A stretch of 5,756 nt of DNA, from the NCBI GenBank assembly GCA_002450925.1, contig DKAU01000011.1, forward strand, positions 1,141 through 6,896, written 5' to 3'. Shown here piece by piece: positions 1 to 5,756 of the stretch (position 1 is its first letter; every line of letters starts with the position of its first letter). A program made the position numbers and the translations under genes. Origin of the DNA: Thiobacillus sp. UBA6918. Its GTDB lineage: Bacteria; Pseudomonadota; Gammaproteobacteria; Burkholderiales; Thiobacillaceae. The notes beneath the pieces were generated by a model. The model was not told where the DNA came from, did no database searches, and worked only from the letters and a program-made list of their open reading frames with translations.

Positions 1-1028
1 TGTCGCTCTACGCAATGGTTGCATTGCAGCGGGACTCTTCCGTTGCCACCGAGGCGGCGATGAAGTATTTCGTGCTGGGCGCGATCGCCTCCGGCATGCT
101 GCTGTACGGCATGTCAATGGTTTATGGCAGCACGGGCTCGTTGCTGCTTTCCGATGTGTCCGTGGCATTGCAGGAAGGCGTGGGGCAGAAAGTGCCGTTG
201 GTGTTCGGCCTGGTATTCATCGTAGCCGGCCTGGCATTCAAGCTGGGTGTGGTCCCCTTCCACATGTGGGTTCCGGATGTTTATCACGGCGCGCCCACGG
301 CAGTGACATTATTCATCAGCAGCGCGCCCAAGCTTGCGGCTTTCGCTTTCAGCATTCGCTTGCTGGTTCAGGGCCTTGAAGTGTTGCACACCGATTGGCG
401 CGACATGCTGGTATTGCTGGCTGTGCTGTCCATGGGCATCGGAAACATTGCCGCCATAGCGCAGACGAATATCAAGCGCATGCTCGCTTATTCAACCATT
501 TCGCATATGGGCTTCCTGTTGCTGGGTATTCTGGCCGGAAGCCAGAACGGTTACAGCGCTGCCATGTTCTACAGCGTGGTGTATGCCATGATGAGCCTCG
601 GCGGCTTCGGCATGATCCTGTTGCTGTCGCGTCAGGGCTTTGAGTCGGATAACCTGGATGACCTCAAGGGATTGAACCAGCGCAGCTCTTGGGCGGCCTT
701 CCTCATGCTGCTCCTGATGTTCTCCATGGCGGGCATTCCTCCAACCGTAGGCTTTTACGCCAAGCTTTCTGTTTTGCAGGCAGTAGTTGAAGCCGACATG
801 GTGTGGCTGGCAGTAGTTGCAGTTCTATTCTCGTTGATTGGCGCGTTCTACTACCTGCGAGTAGTCAAGCTCATGTATTTTGATGAGCCGCTGCAAACCG
901 CCCCAATCGAAGCACCAAGCGACATGCGTATGGCGTTGTCGGTCAATGGACTGGCCATCCTGGTGCTTGGCATACTTCCCAGTCCCCTGATGAATGTGTG
1001 CCTGATTGCCGTACAATCCTCTCTTTGA
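1..1028 (+). CDS. nuoN: NADH-quinone oxidoreductase subunit N (complex I), C-terminal part
   Basis: NuoN is one of the three antiporter-like, proton-pumping subunits in the membrane arm of respiratory complex I. The frame is open from base 3 and ends with TGA at 1026-1028, giving 341 residues. The family is about 480-490 residues long, so roughly the first 140 are upstream of the window, and the ATG at 15 is internal. Most of the product is hydrophobic helices. The family's key charged residues are present: the lysine of AAMKYF (codon 63-65), the lysine and histidine of FKLGVVPFH (lysine codon 240-242), the lysine of SAPKLAAF (330-332), and the lysine of GFYAKL in a late helix (762-764). By alignment from memory these match E. 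coli Lys158, Lys217, Lys247 and Lys395. NuoL and NuoM are less likely, because the motifs around these lysines read as NuoN. It is normally the last nuo gene, and here only a small membrane protein follows it. No frameshift is seen. Confidence 0.97.
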   Translation, partial: SLYAMVALQRDSSVATEAAMKYFVLGAIASGMLLYGMSMVYGSTGSLLLSDVSVALQEGVGQKVPLVFGLVFIVAGLAFKLGVVPFHMWVPDVYHGAPTAVTLFISSAPKLAAFAFSIRLLVQGLEVLHTDWRDMLVLLAVLSMGIGNIAAIAQTNIKRMLAYSTISHMGFLLLGILAGSQNGYSAAMFYSVVYAMMSLGGFGMILLLSRQGFESDNLDDLKGLNQRSSWAAFLMLLLMFSMAGIPPTVGFYAKLSVLQAVVEADMVWLAVVAVLFSLIGAFYYLRVVKLMYFDEPLQTAPIEAPSDMRMALSVNGLAILVLGILPSPLMNVCLIAVQSSL

Positions 1029-1044
1029 TTGATTTGGATATCAA

Positions 1045-1341
1045 ATGGAAGTTGTTCTGCTGCTGGCGATCGCTCTGATTGCGGCCAACCTGCCGTTCCT
1101 TGTTGAACGGCTGTTTTTTATCAAACTCCCAAAATCCGGCAACAAGCACTTGGGTTTTCGGTTGCTGGAACTCGTCGTGCTTTATTTCATCGTTGGGGGA
1201 ATTGGACTGCTGCTTGAAAAGAAGGGTGGCGAGATCCATACACAGAACTGGGAGTTTTATGCGGTTACCGGATCGCTTTTCCTGGTCTTTGCTTTCCCGG
1301 GATTTATCTTCCGCTATCTCTGGCGCAAAAAGGGAACTTAA
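1045..1341 (+). CDS. DUF2818 family small inner-membrane protein
   Basis: This 98-residue protein has three predicted membrane helices, at about residues 3-24, 40-57 and 71-92. The first loop is short and basic (LPKSGNK), and the end is strongly basic (RYLWRKKGT), which suggests a cytoplasmic C-terminus. I recognise it as DUF2818, a family of unknown function. From memory, it is typically found directly after nuoN in Betaproteobacteria. The start is supported by a GGA Shine-Dalgarno core at 1036-1038, six bases before the ATG. It lies 16 bases after the nuoN stop with no visible promoter, so it is probably cotranscribed with the nuo operon. Acidic residues inside or at the edge of helices (Glu21, Glu42) are unusual and may be functional. 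Its TAA stop overlaps the mutS stop on the other strand. A role as a complex I accessory or assembly protein is inference from position only. Confidence 0.88.
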   Translation: MEVVLLLAIALIAANLPFLVERLFFIKLPKSGNKHLGFRLLELVVLYFIVGGIGLLLEKKGGEIHTQNWEFYAVTGSLFLVFAFPGFIFRYLWRKKGT

Positions 1342-3887
1342 TCCTTGTGATTGACTAGGGAGGACAGTTCGTAGAGCTTCTCCAATGCTTCTTTCGGGCT
1401 CAACTCGTCGGGGTTGAGTGCAAGCAAGGTTTCCATAAGTTCAGCGATTGAATCCGTCGGTTTGCAAGCTTCAGGCTGTACAAACAGGTCAGCCTGAGGC
1501 CCTTGCTGCACCTGGGCATCTTCAAGTTCCTTCAAACGTTTTTTTGCTGCTGCGATGACTTTAGGCGGAACGCCGGCCAGGCGCGCTACCTGAATGCCGT
1601 AGCTTTGCGAAGCCGGGCCATCTTCAACTGCATGCAGAAAGACCAGATCCTCTCCGTGTTCAACGGCATCGAGGTGCACGTTGACGAGTTGACGATATTG
1701 CTGGGCCAGTTGGGTGAGTTCAAAGTAGTGCGTAGCAAAAAGGGTTAAAGCGCGTGAATCGGTTAATAGGTGTCGTGCTGTGGCCCAAGCCAATGCGAGT
1801 CCATCGAAGGTGGAGGTGCCACGGCCAATTTCGTCCAGCAGTACCAGGCTTTGATCGGTTGCGTGGCGCAATATTGCAGCCGTCTCGGTCATTTCCACCA
1901 TAAAGGTAGAGCGTCCGCCTGCCAGGTCATCGGACGCGCCGATGCGGGTGTAAATCTGGTCAACAGGGCCGATTGCAGCGGCTTTCGCCGGCACCGGCAA
2001 ACCGCAACAACCAAGCAGGGTGATCAGTGCTGTCTGCCGCATGTAGGTGGACTTGCCACCCATGTTGGGGCCGGTGATCAACAGCATCTGTCGTGTAGGT
2101 GAGAGTTGGGTATCGTTGGGGATGAAATTGCCAACCTGTGCTTCAACAACGGGGTGGCGGCCAGCTTCGATAGCGATGCCGCTGGAATCACTGTAATCGG
2201 GCAGCGTCCAGTCCAGCGATGCAAAACGGTCTGCCTGACTGGTTAGCACGTCCAACTCGGCCAGGGCGGAAGCGGTTCTCAGGAGTTGTGGAACGTGGGG
2301 AAAGATTGCATCGAGCACCTGCTCAAACAGCAGTTTTTCACGTGCCAGTGCGCGTTCACGTGCGGAAAGCGCCTTGTCTTCGAAAGCCTTCAACTCAGGG
2401 GTAATGTAACGTTCGGCGTTTTTCAGCGTCTGGCGACGTCGATAGTCATCAGGCACCTTGTCAGCATGTGCGTGAGTGATTTCAATATAAAACCCATGAA
2501 CCTTGTTGTATTCGACTTTCAGACTGGAAATGCCGGTGCGTTTACGCTCGCGTGTTTCCAGGTCAAGCAGGAAATTGCCTGCGTTTTCAGTCAACGCGCG
2601 CAATTCATCCAGTTCCTGGTCGAAGCCTTCTGCAATTACACCGCCTTCACGCAATACCGTTGCAGGTTCCTGTTTGATCGATGCTGCAAGAAGGTCATGA
2701 AGTTCCGGCAGGGGGGAGCATGCTTCCCTGATCGCAAGTAGTGAAGGTGAATTCAGACCAAGCTGCGATTGCAGTTTGGGCAAAAGCGCCAGAGTATCGC
2801 GCATGGCTGACAGATCGCGTGGACGTGCTGACTTTAGCGCGCAGCGCCCTGCAATGCGCTCCAGGTCTGCACAGGACTTGAGTTCCGTGCTGAGCCGGCT
2901 GCGTAGCGCTACATCTTCTGAAAGTGCACGAATGGCAGCGATGCGCTGGCCAGTAATGTCGCGGTTTCGGACAGGATGGTGCAGCCAATGACGCAACAGA
3001 CGTGCGCCCATGGCAGTCACCGTGGTGTCGATAGCTGAAAGCAGGGTGGGTGAAGCTTCACCGCGCAGGGTTTCAGTCAGTTCAAGGTTTCGTCGGGTCG
3101 CGGCGTCCATGCGCACGAACTCCTCGTTGCGCTCAACGAGCAAACCCTGCAAATGAGGCAGTGCGCTTCTCTGTGTTTGTTTGACGTAATCAAGCAGTGC
3201 CCCGGCTGCAGATATCGCCTGGGGCAGGTCATCAACACCGAATGCAGACAGGTCCCGACTACCGAACTGCCTTGCGAGATCCTGTGCCGCACGTGCGCTG
3301 TCAAATTGCCAGGACGCGAGTTTCCTGCTCGGCCCCGAATAATTGATCGACAGTGTTTCCGGCAGCAAGCACTCGGCAGGGCGAAGACGAGCGATGAGCG
3401 CGGGCACTTCGTTCTCCGGGGTTTGTGCAATAGTCATACGGCCGGCCGCAAGGTTGAGCCACGCAGCGCCGACCGTATCCATTTCATGAGAAAGTGCCAG
3501 CAGCAGCGTGTCGCGATGCTCGTCCATGAGCGAGGCATCAGTCAGCGTGCCGGGTGTGATGATGCGCGTGACCTGTCGCTCGACTGGACCTTTGCTGGTT
3601 GCGGGGTCGCCCACCTGTTCGCAAATCACCACTGACTCACCCAGCTTCAAAAGCTTTGCTAGGTATTGCTCGGCGGCGTGGTAAGGCACGCCGGCCATCT
3701 TTATGGGTTCGCCTGCTGACTGGCCGCGGGTGGTTAGGGTGATACCAAGAAGTCTGGCGGCCTTGATGGCATCGCCGAAGAAAAGCTCGTAAAAATCACC
3801 CATGCGGTAGAACACCAGCATGTCGGGGTGCTGGTTTTTGATGCCCAGATACTGGGCCATCATCGGCGTGTGGCCAGCCGCAGCCAT
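1338..3887 (-). CDS. mutS: DNA mismatch repair protein MutS
   Basis: MutS binds mismatches and small loops in newly replicated DNA and, in an ATP-dependent sliding-clamp state, recruits MutL. The product is 849 residues (E. coli 853) and complete. The N-terminal domain has the mismatch-reading Phe-x-Glu motif at Phe32-Tyr33-Glu34. A connector and the lever/core region follow, with the DNA clamp domain around residues 435-500. The ATPase domain has Walker A GPNMGGKST at 606-614 (Lys612), Walker B LLDEIGRG with Asp685-Glu686, and the conserved ATHYFELT segment after it. Residues 798-802 (QADLF) fit a beta-clamp-binding peptide. The C-terminal tail resembles the E. coli tetramerisation segment, with Asp827 and Lys832 at the places of Asp835 and Arg840. 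The ATG at 3887 is chosen because MAAAGHTPMM aligns with the E. coli start region. It lies four bases after the suhB stop, and the only Shine-Dalgarno-like bases are the GAG of the last suhB codon, so translation may be coupled to suhB. Confidence 0.99.
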   Translation of the reverse strand: MAAAGHTPMMAQYLGIKNQHPDMLVFYRMGDFYELFFGDAIKAARLLGITLTTRGQSAGEPIKMAGVPYHAAEQYLAKLLKLGESVVICEQVGDPATSKGPVERQVTRIITPGTLTDASLMDEHRDTLLLALSHEMDTVGAAWLNLAAGRMTIAQTPENEVPALIARLRPAECLLPETLSINYSGPSRKLASWQFDSARAAQDLARQFGSRDLSAFGVDDLPQAISAAGALLDYVKQTQRSALPHLQGLLVERNEEFVRMDAATRRNLELTETLRGEASPTLLSAIDTTVTAMGARLLRHWLHHPVRNRDITGQRIAAIRALSEDVALRSRLSTELKSCADLERIAGRCALKSARPRDLSAMRDTLALLPKLQSQLGLNSPSLLAIREACSPLPELHDLLAASIKQEPATVLREGGVIAEGFDQELDELRALTENAGNFLLDLETRERKRTGISSLKVEYNKVHGFYIEITHAHADKVPDDYRRRQTLKNAERYITPELKAFEDKALSARERALAREKLLFEQVLDAIFPHVPQLLRTASALAELDVLTSQADRFASLDWTLPDYSDSSGIAIEAGRHPVVEAQVGNFIPNDTQLSPTRQMLLITGPNMGGKSTYMRQTALITLLGCCGLPVPAKAAAIGPVDQIYTRIGASDDLAGGRSTFMVEMTETAAILRHATDQSLVLLDEIGRGTSTFDGLALAWATARHLLTDSRALTLFATHYFELTQLAQQYRQLVNVHLDAVEHGEDLVFLHAVEDGPASQSYGIQVARLAGVPPKVIAAAKKRLKELEDAQVQQGPQADLFVQPEACKPTDSIAELMETLLALNPDELSPKEALEKLYELSSLVNHKD
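1468..1500. repeat. Imperfect inverted repeat (hairpin) inside the mutS 3' region
   Basis: Arms at 1468-1478 (GCTTCAGGCTG) and 1490-1500 (CAGCCTGAGGC) can pair over 11 positions around an 11-base loop. On a + strand transcript, as from read-through of the nuo operon, all positions pair with one G-U wobble. On the mutS mRNA the same position is an A-C mismatch. No T-run follows on either strand, so it is not a typical intrinsic terminator. It lies about 130 bases beyond the end of the nuo-side genes. It also overlaps the codons of the QADLF clamp-binding peptide, so coding constraint alone could explain it. The structure is seen directly; any function is unproven. Confidence 0.5.
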
Positions 3888-3891
3888 GTGT

Positions 3892-4695
3892 TTACTCGAC
3901 TGCGTGGATGGCCGGGGTCAAATGCGGCGCGAAAACGGGTAGCATCTGCCCGAAGATTTTCGGGTTTCCGGCAACGATGTGGCCGCTTTTCAGGAAGTTG
4001 TCGTTGCCTTCGAAGTCGCCAACCAGGCCGCCAGCTTCCAGCACCAGCAAGGCGCCGGCAGCGAGATCCCATGAGTTGAGCCCGAGTTCAAAGAAGCCGT
4101 CGTAGCGGCCGCAGGCAACCCAGGCGAGGTCGAGTGCAGCGGAACCAGGGCGACGAAGTCCTGCGGTTTTCAGCATCATGTCGCGGAACATGCCGAGGTA
4201 AGCATCGGCGTGGTGAAATTCGCGGAACGGGAAGCCAGTACCGATCAGTGCATCGTCCATCTTTGCCTGTTTTGATACTCGAATACGGCGTTCGTTCAGG
4301 AAAGCGCCACCGCCGCGAGTCGCAGTGAAAAGTTCGTTGCGGGCCGGATCGTAGACCACGGCATGTTGCAGCACGTTCTTGTGCACCAAGGCGATGGAAA
4401 CGGCATACTGGGGAAGGCCGTGCAGGAAATTGGTTGTGCCATCGAGCGGATCGATGATCCACACATGTTCTTCACCACCGGAGCGCCCGGACTCCTCTGC
4501 TAGAATCCCGTGGCCCGGATAGGCATCGAGGAGGGTCTCTATGATGGCCTGTTCCGCGACGCGGTCGACCTCGCTAACGTAATCGCGCGGTTTCTTGGCA
4601 TGGATGGTCAGGCGGTCGAGGTCATTGGCGGCGCGATTGATGATCGCCCCGGCTTTGCGGGCGGCTTTCACCGCCGTGTTGAGCATGGGATGCAT
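3892..4695 (-). CDS. suhB: Inositol-1-monophosphatase family protein SuhB
   Basis: SuhB is a Mg2+-dependent phosphatase of the inositol monophosphatase family. In E. coli it also acts as a Nus-type factor in the rRNA antitermination complex. The product is 267 residues, the same length as E. coli SuhB, and both begin MHPMLN. Metal ligands are visible: Glu67 in AEESG, Asp82 and Asp85 in the signature IDPLDGTTNF, and Asp210 in the second signature SWDLAAG. The conserved YDPARNELFTATRGGGA block and the GSAALDLAWVACGRYDGFFE block are both intact. The ATG at 4695 is preferred over Met4 (4686) because of the matching N-terminus. No clear Shine-Dalgarno sequence is seen. It is the first gene of a unit with mutS and is divergent from trmJ, as in E. 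coli. The sequence cannot show whether the main role is phosphatase, antitermination or both. CysQ is less likely, given the close match to SuhB. Confidence 0.96.
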   Translation of the reverse strand: MHPMLNTAVKAARKAGAIINRAANDLDRLTIHAKKPRDYVSEVDRVAEQAIIETLLDAYPGHGILAEESGRSGGEEHVWIIDPLDGTTNFLHGLPQYAVSIALVHKNVLQHAVVYDPARNELFTATRGGGAFLNERRIRVSKQAKMDDALIGTGFPFREFHHADAYLGMFRDMMLKTAGLRRPGSAALDLAWVACGRYDGFFELGLNSWDLAAGALLVLEAGGLVGDFEGNDNFLKSGHIVAGNPKIFGQMLPVFAPHLTPAIHAVE

Positions 4696-4743
4696 GATGT
4701 CTGGCTATAAATTCAAAGAACGAACGAGCATTTTACTTGATGT
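4696..4743. promoter_or_regulatory. Divergent promoter region between suhB and trmJ
   Basis: This 48-base gap is the only space between the divergent suhB and trmJ start codons, so it should contain at least part of both promoters. It is A+T-rich compared with its surroundings. On the + strand, TATAAA at 4706-4711 is a fair -10 candidate for trmJ, but no good -35 hexamer lies 16-18 bases upstream. On the - strand a weak TATAGC (4708-4703) could serve suhB, also without a convincing -35. Neither gene has a clear Shine-Dalgarno sequence here. The assignment rests mainly on gene arrangement. Confidence 0.4.
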
Positions 4744-5508
4744 ATGACGCCAGCTGACCCAAAACTTCTCGCTAATATTCGAATTGTTCTCGCGCGTACC
4801 AGCCACCCCGGCAATATCGGGGCTGCAGCACGGGCGATGAAGACGATGGGCCTATCCCGGCTTTATCTCGTCCAGCCCCACGTTTTTCCAAACAGCCAGG
4901 CCGATGCCATGGCTGCGAGTGCGGGTGACGTACTCGCGCAGGCGCAGGTTTGCACCACGCTTGCCGAAGCGCTCGAGGGGACGTCGCTGGCATTGGGCGT
5001 GTCGGCACGCCGCCGCGATATCGTGGCCGAAGTGCTGACCCCAGCCGAGTCGGCAGCGCGTCTGCTGACCGAGGCGCAGGCCGAACCCGTGGCGTTGGTC
5101 TTCGGCAATGAGACCAACGGCTTGTCGAACGATCAACTGGGGCAGTGCCAGGGGCTGGTGACCATTGCGGCCAATCCGGAATACAGCTCGCTCAATCTGG
5201 CTGCGGCGGTACAGGTGCTGAGCTATGAAGTGCGCCAGGCCTGGCTGCAGCATCCTTCCTGGCCTGAGCCCGAACTGGATGCTGCGTCGCTGGAAGATAT
5301 CGAGCGGTTTTACGCCCATCTCGAAACGACACTGGCTGAACTGGAATTCCTCAATCCGGGTTCGCCCAGCAAGCTGATGCTCAAGCTGCGGCGTCTGTTT
5401 GCACGCACCCGGCTGGAGAAAGAGGAAGTGAATATCCTGCGCGGAATTCTGACATCTGCACAGGAGGCCAAGCGATTGGCCGGGCCGCGGAACCGCATGG
5501 CGGAATAG
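4744..5508 (+). CDS. trmJ: tRNA (cytidine/uridine-32-2'-O-)-methyltransferase TrmJ
   Basis: TrmJ is a SPOUT-superfamily enzyme that uses S-adenosylmethionine to 2'-O-methylate the nucleotide at position 32 in the anticodon loop of certain tRNAs. The product is 254 residues (E. coli TrmJ 246). All three SpoU-type motifs are present: SHPGNIGAAARAMKTMGL from residue 20, with Arg30 at the place of E. coli catalytic Arg23; FGNETNGLSN from residue 120; and NPEYSSLNLAAAVQVLSYE from residue 144, forming the trefoil-knot cofactor site. A C-terminal helical extension (about residues 185-250, with FYAHLE and LNILRGIL-like segments) matches TrmJ rather than TrmL or TrmH. The ATG at 4744 is the start, because an in-frame TGA ends four bases upstream (4738-4740) and the next Met is residue 32. 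It is divergent from suhB and followed 36 bases later by cysE. Its TAG stop lies inside the predicted IscR site. Confidence 0.96.
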   Translation: MTPADPKLLANIRIVLARTSHPGNIGAAARAMKTMGLSRLYLVQPHVFPNSQADAMAASAGDVLAQAQVCTTLAEALEGTSLALGVSARRRDIVAEVLTPAESAARLLTEAQAEPVALVFGNETNGLSNDQLGQCQGLVTIAANPEYSSLNLAAAVQVLSYEVRQAWLQHPSWPEPELDAASLEDIERFYAHLETTLAELEFLNPGSPSKLMLKLRRLFARTRLEKEEVNILRGILTSAQEAKRLAGPRNRMAE

Positions 5509-5529
5509 TTGACTAAATAACTCGGAAAT
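5505..5529 (+). promoter_or_regulatory. Putative IscR type 1 operator upstream of cysE
   Basis: The 25 bases match the E. coli IscR type 1 consensus (ATASYYGACT, RWWW, YAGTCRRSTAT, recalled from memory) at 21 positions. The left half ATAGTTGACT is perfect and is followed by AAAT and AACTCGGAAAT. The four mismatches are at 5519, 5521, 5526 and 5527. The [2Fe-2S] form of IscR binds such sites and represses. The site overlaps the trmJ stop codon and ends 15 bases before the cysE ATG. In E. coli, trmJ is followed by iscR with its own IscR sites, so the position fits autoregulation of an isc-type operon that here begins with cysE. Binding is inferred. Confidence 0.65.
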
Positions 5530-5537
5530 AGCATTCT
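5509..5537 (+). promoter_or_regulatory. Possible sigma-70 promoter for cysE
   Basis: TTGACT at 5509-5514 is a 5-of-6 match to the -35 consensus and lies within the putative IscR site, which would suit repression by occlusion. Seventeen bases downstream, CATTCT at 5532-5537 is only a 3-of-6 match to the -10 consensus. If used, transcription would begin at about 5543-5545, right at the cysE ATG. The weak -10 makes this tentative. Confidence 0.3.
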
Positions 5538-5544
5538 CAAGCGC

Positions 5545-5756
5545 ATGAACCTGATCAGCCAACTCAAGGAAGACATCGCCGTCGTATTCGACCGCGACCC
5601 GGCGGCGCGCTCGACCTTCGAGGTCGTGACCACCTATCCCGGCTTTCACGCCATGGTCATCCATCGCCTGGCCAACAAGCTGTGGCGCATTCATTGGAAG
5701 TGGCTGGCGCGCTTCACCTCGCACCTCGGGCGCTGGCTCACCGGCATCGAAATCCA
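5545..5756 (+). CDS. cysE: Serine O-acetyltransferase CysE, N-terminal part
   Basis: CysE transfers acetyl from acetyl-CoA to L-serine, making O-acetylserine for cysteine synthesis, which in turn supplies sulfur for Fe-S clusters. The frame stays open to the window edge, giving 70 complete codons. It shows the family's N-terminal helical region: LKEDIAVVFDRDPAARS, then TYPGFHAMVIHRLANKLW, and GRWLTGIEI at the edge, where the left-handed beta-helix of hexapeptide repeats should begin. The short N-terminus resembles the EpsC/NifP-type short form rather than the longer E. coli CysE. The catalytic histidines lie outside the window. The ATG at 5545 is chosen because homology starts at once and an in-frame TAA occurs at 5518-5520. 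No good Shine-Dalgarno sequence precedes it; the nearest GGA is 19 bases away. It is 36 bases after trmJ, with a likely IscR operator between them, and iscR is the expected next gene. Confidence 0.92.
   Translation, partial: MNLISQLKEDIAVVFDRDPAARSTFEVVTTYPGFHAMVIHRLANKLWRIHWKWLARFTSHLGRWLTGIEI

Noticed and set aside
81..1073. Two copies of the palindrome GCGATCGC (81-88 and 1066-1073), considered as a repeated element
   Set aside because: Both encode Ala-Ile-Ala in membrane helices and contain common codons. Two copies do not show enrichment.
943..1239. Open frame of 98 codons on the - strand over the nuoN end and the DUF2818 gene
   Set aside because: The + strand frames explain this DNA with recognised families; the antisense product has none.
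1399..1418. Small inverted repeat CTCAAC / GTTGAG near the mutS 3' end, considered as a terminator
   Set aside because: The stem is only six base pairs with no T-run on either strand. It lies inside coding sequence and is likely chance.
2286..2741. Open frame of 151 codons on the + strand inside mutS
   Set aside because: It is antisense to the MutS clamp and core coding region, has no recognisable domain, and no ribosome site was seen. It is a shadow frame.
3153..3635. Open frame of 160 codons on the + strand inside mutS
   Set aside because: It is fully antisense to a conserved MutS region, with a Cys- and Arg-rich translation and no recognisable family.
4852..5724. Long open frame of 290 codons on the - strand, opposite trmJ and the start of cysE
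   Set aside because: It is antisense to two well-supported genes, and its translation is low-complexity and rich in Gln, Arg and His with no recognisable domain. It is best explained as a codon-bias shadow.
1..5756. Search for a new defence, mobile or biosynthetic system
   Set aside because: Every part of the window is covered by recognised housekeeping genes. No direct repeats, integrase, transposase, tRNA or composition shift was seen.

Overview
This 5.8-kb window looks like an ordinary chromosomal housekeeping region of a betaproteobacterium. The evidence is a DUF2818 gene directly behind nuoN, an E. coli-like suhB next to mutS, and a trmJ-cysE pair with a likely IscR site between them. 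Base composition is moderately G+C-rich and even across the window. A Nitrosomonadales-type member (Gallionellaceae, Sulfuricellaceae or similar) is a plausible guess, but the sequence does not prove it. No mobile element, tRNA, rRNA, CRISPR array or phage gene is visible. No stretch over 50 bases lies outside a gene.

Layout. On the + strand, bases 1-1028 are the 3' end of nuoN (complex I membrane subunit N), followed 16 bases later by a small three-helix membrane protein of the DUF2818 family (1045-1341). These two close the nuo operon. Facing them on the - strand is a two-gene unit: suhB (4695-3892), then mutS (3887-1338), separated by 4 bases. The convergent ends overlap: one TTAA palindrome at 1338-1341 supplies the TAA stop codon of both mutS and the DUF2818 gene. 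Divergent from suhB, after a 48-base gap, trmJ runs on the + strand (4744-5508), and cysE starts at 5545 and leaves the window.

Functions. The genes cover respiration (NuoN and the DUF2818 protein), mismatch repair (MutS), an inositol-phosphatase-family protein that is an rRNA antitermination factor in E. coli (SuhB), tRNA position-32 2'-O-methylation (TrmJ) and the first step of cysteine synthesis (CysE). The suhB/trmJ divergent pair is also found in E. coli, where trmJ is followed by the Fe-S regulator gene iscR.

The most useful regulatory observation is at 5505-5529. It matches the IscR type 1 operator consensus at 21 of 25 positions and overlaps the trmJ stop codon just before cysE. This suggests that cysE is the first gene of an IscR-controlled cysE-iscR-type operon continuing beyond the window. 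I found no convincing undescribed system here. The remaining findings are a clamp-binding peptide in MutS, a hairpin in the mutS 3' region, the shared stop palindrome, and the uncharacterised DUF2818 protein.
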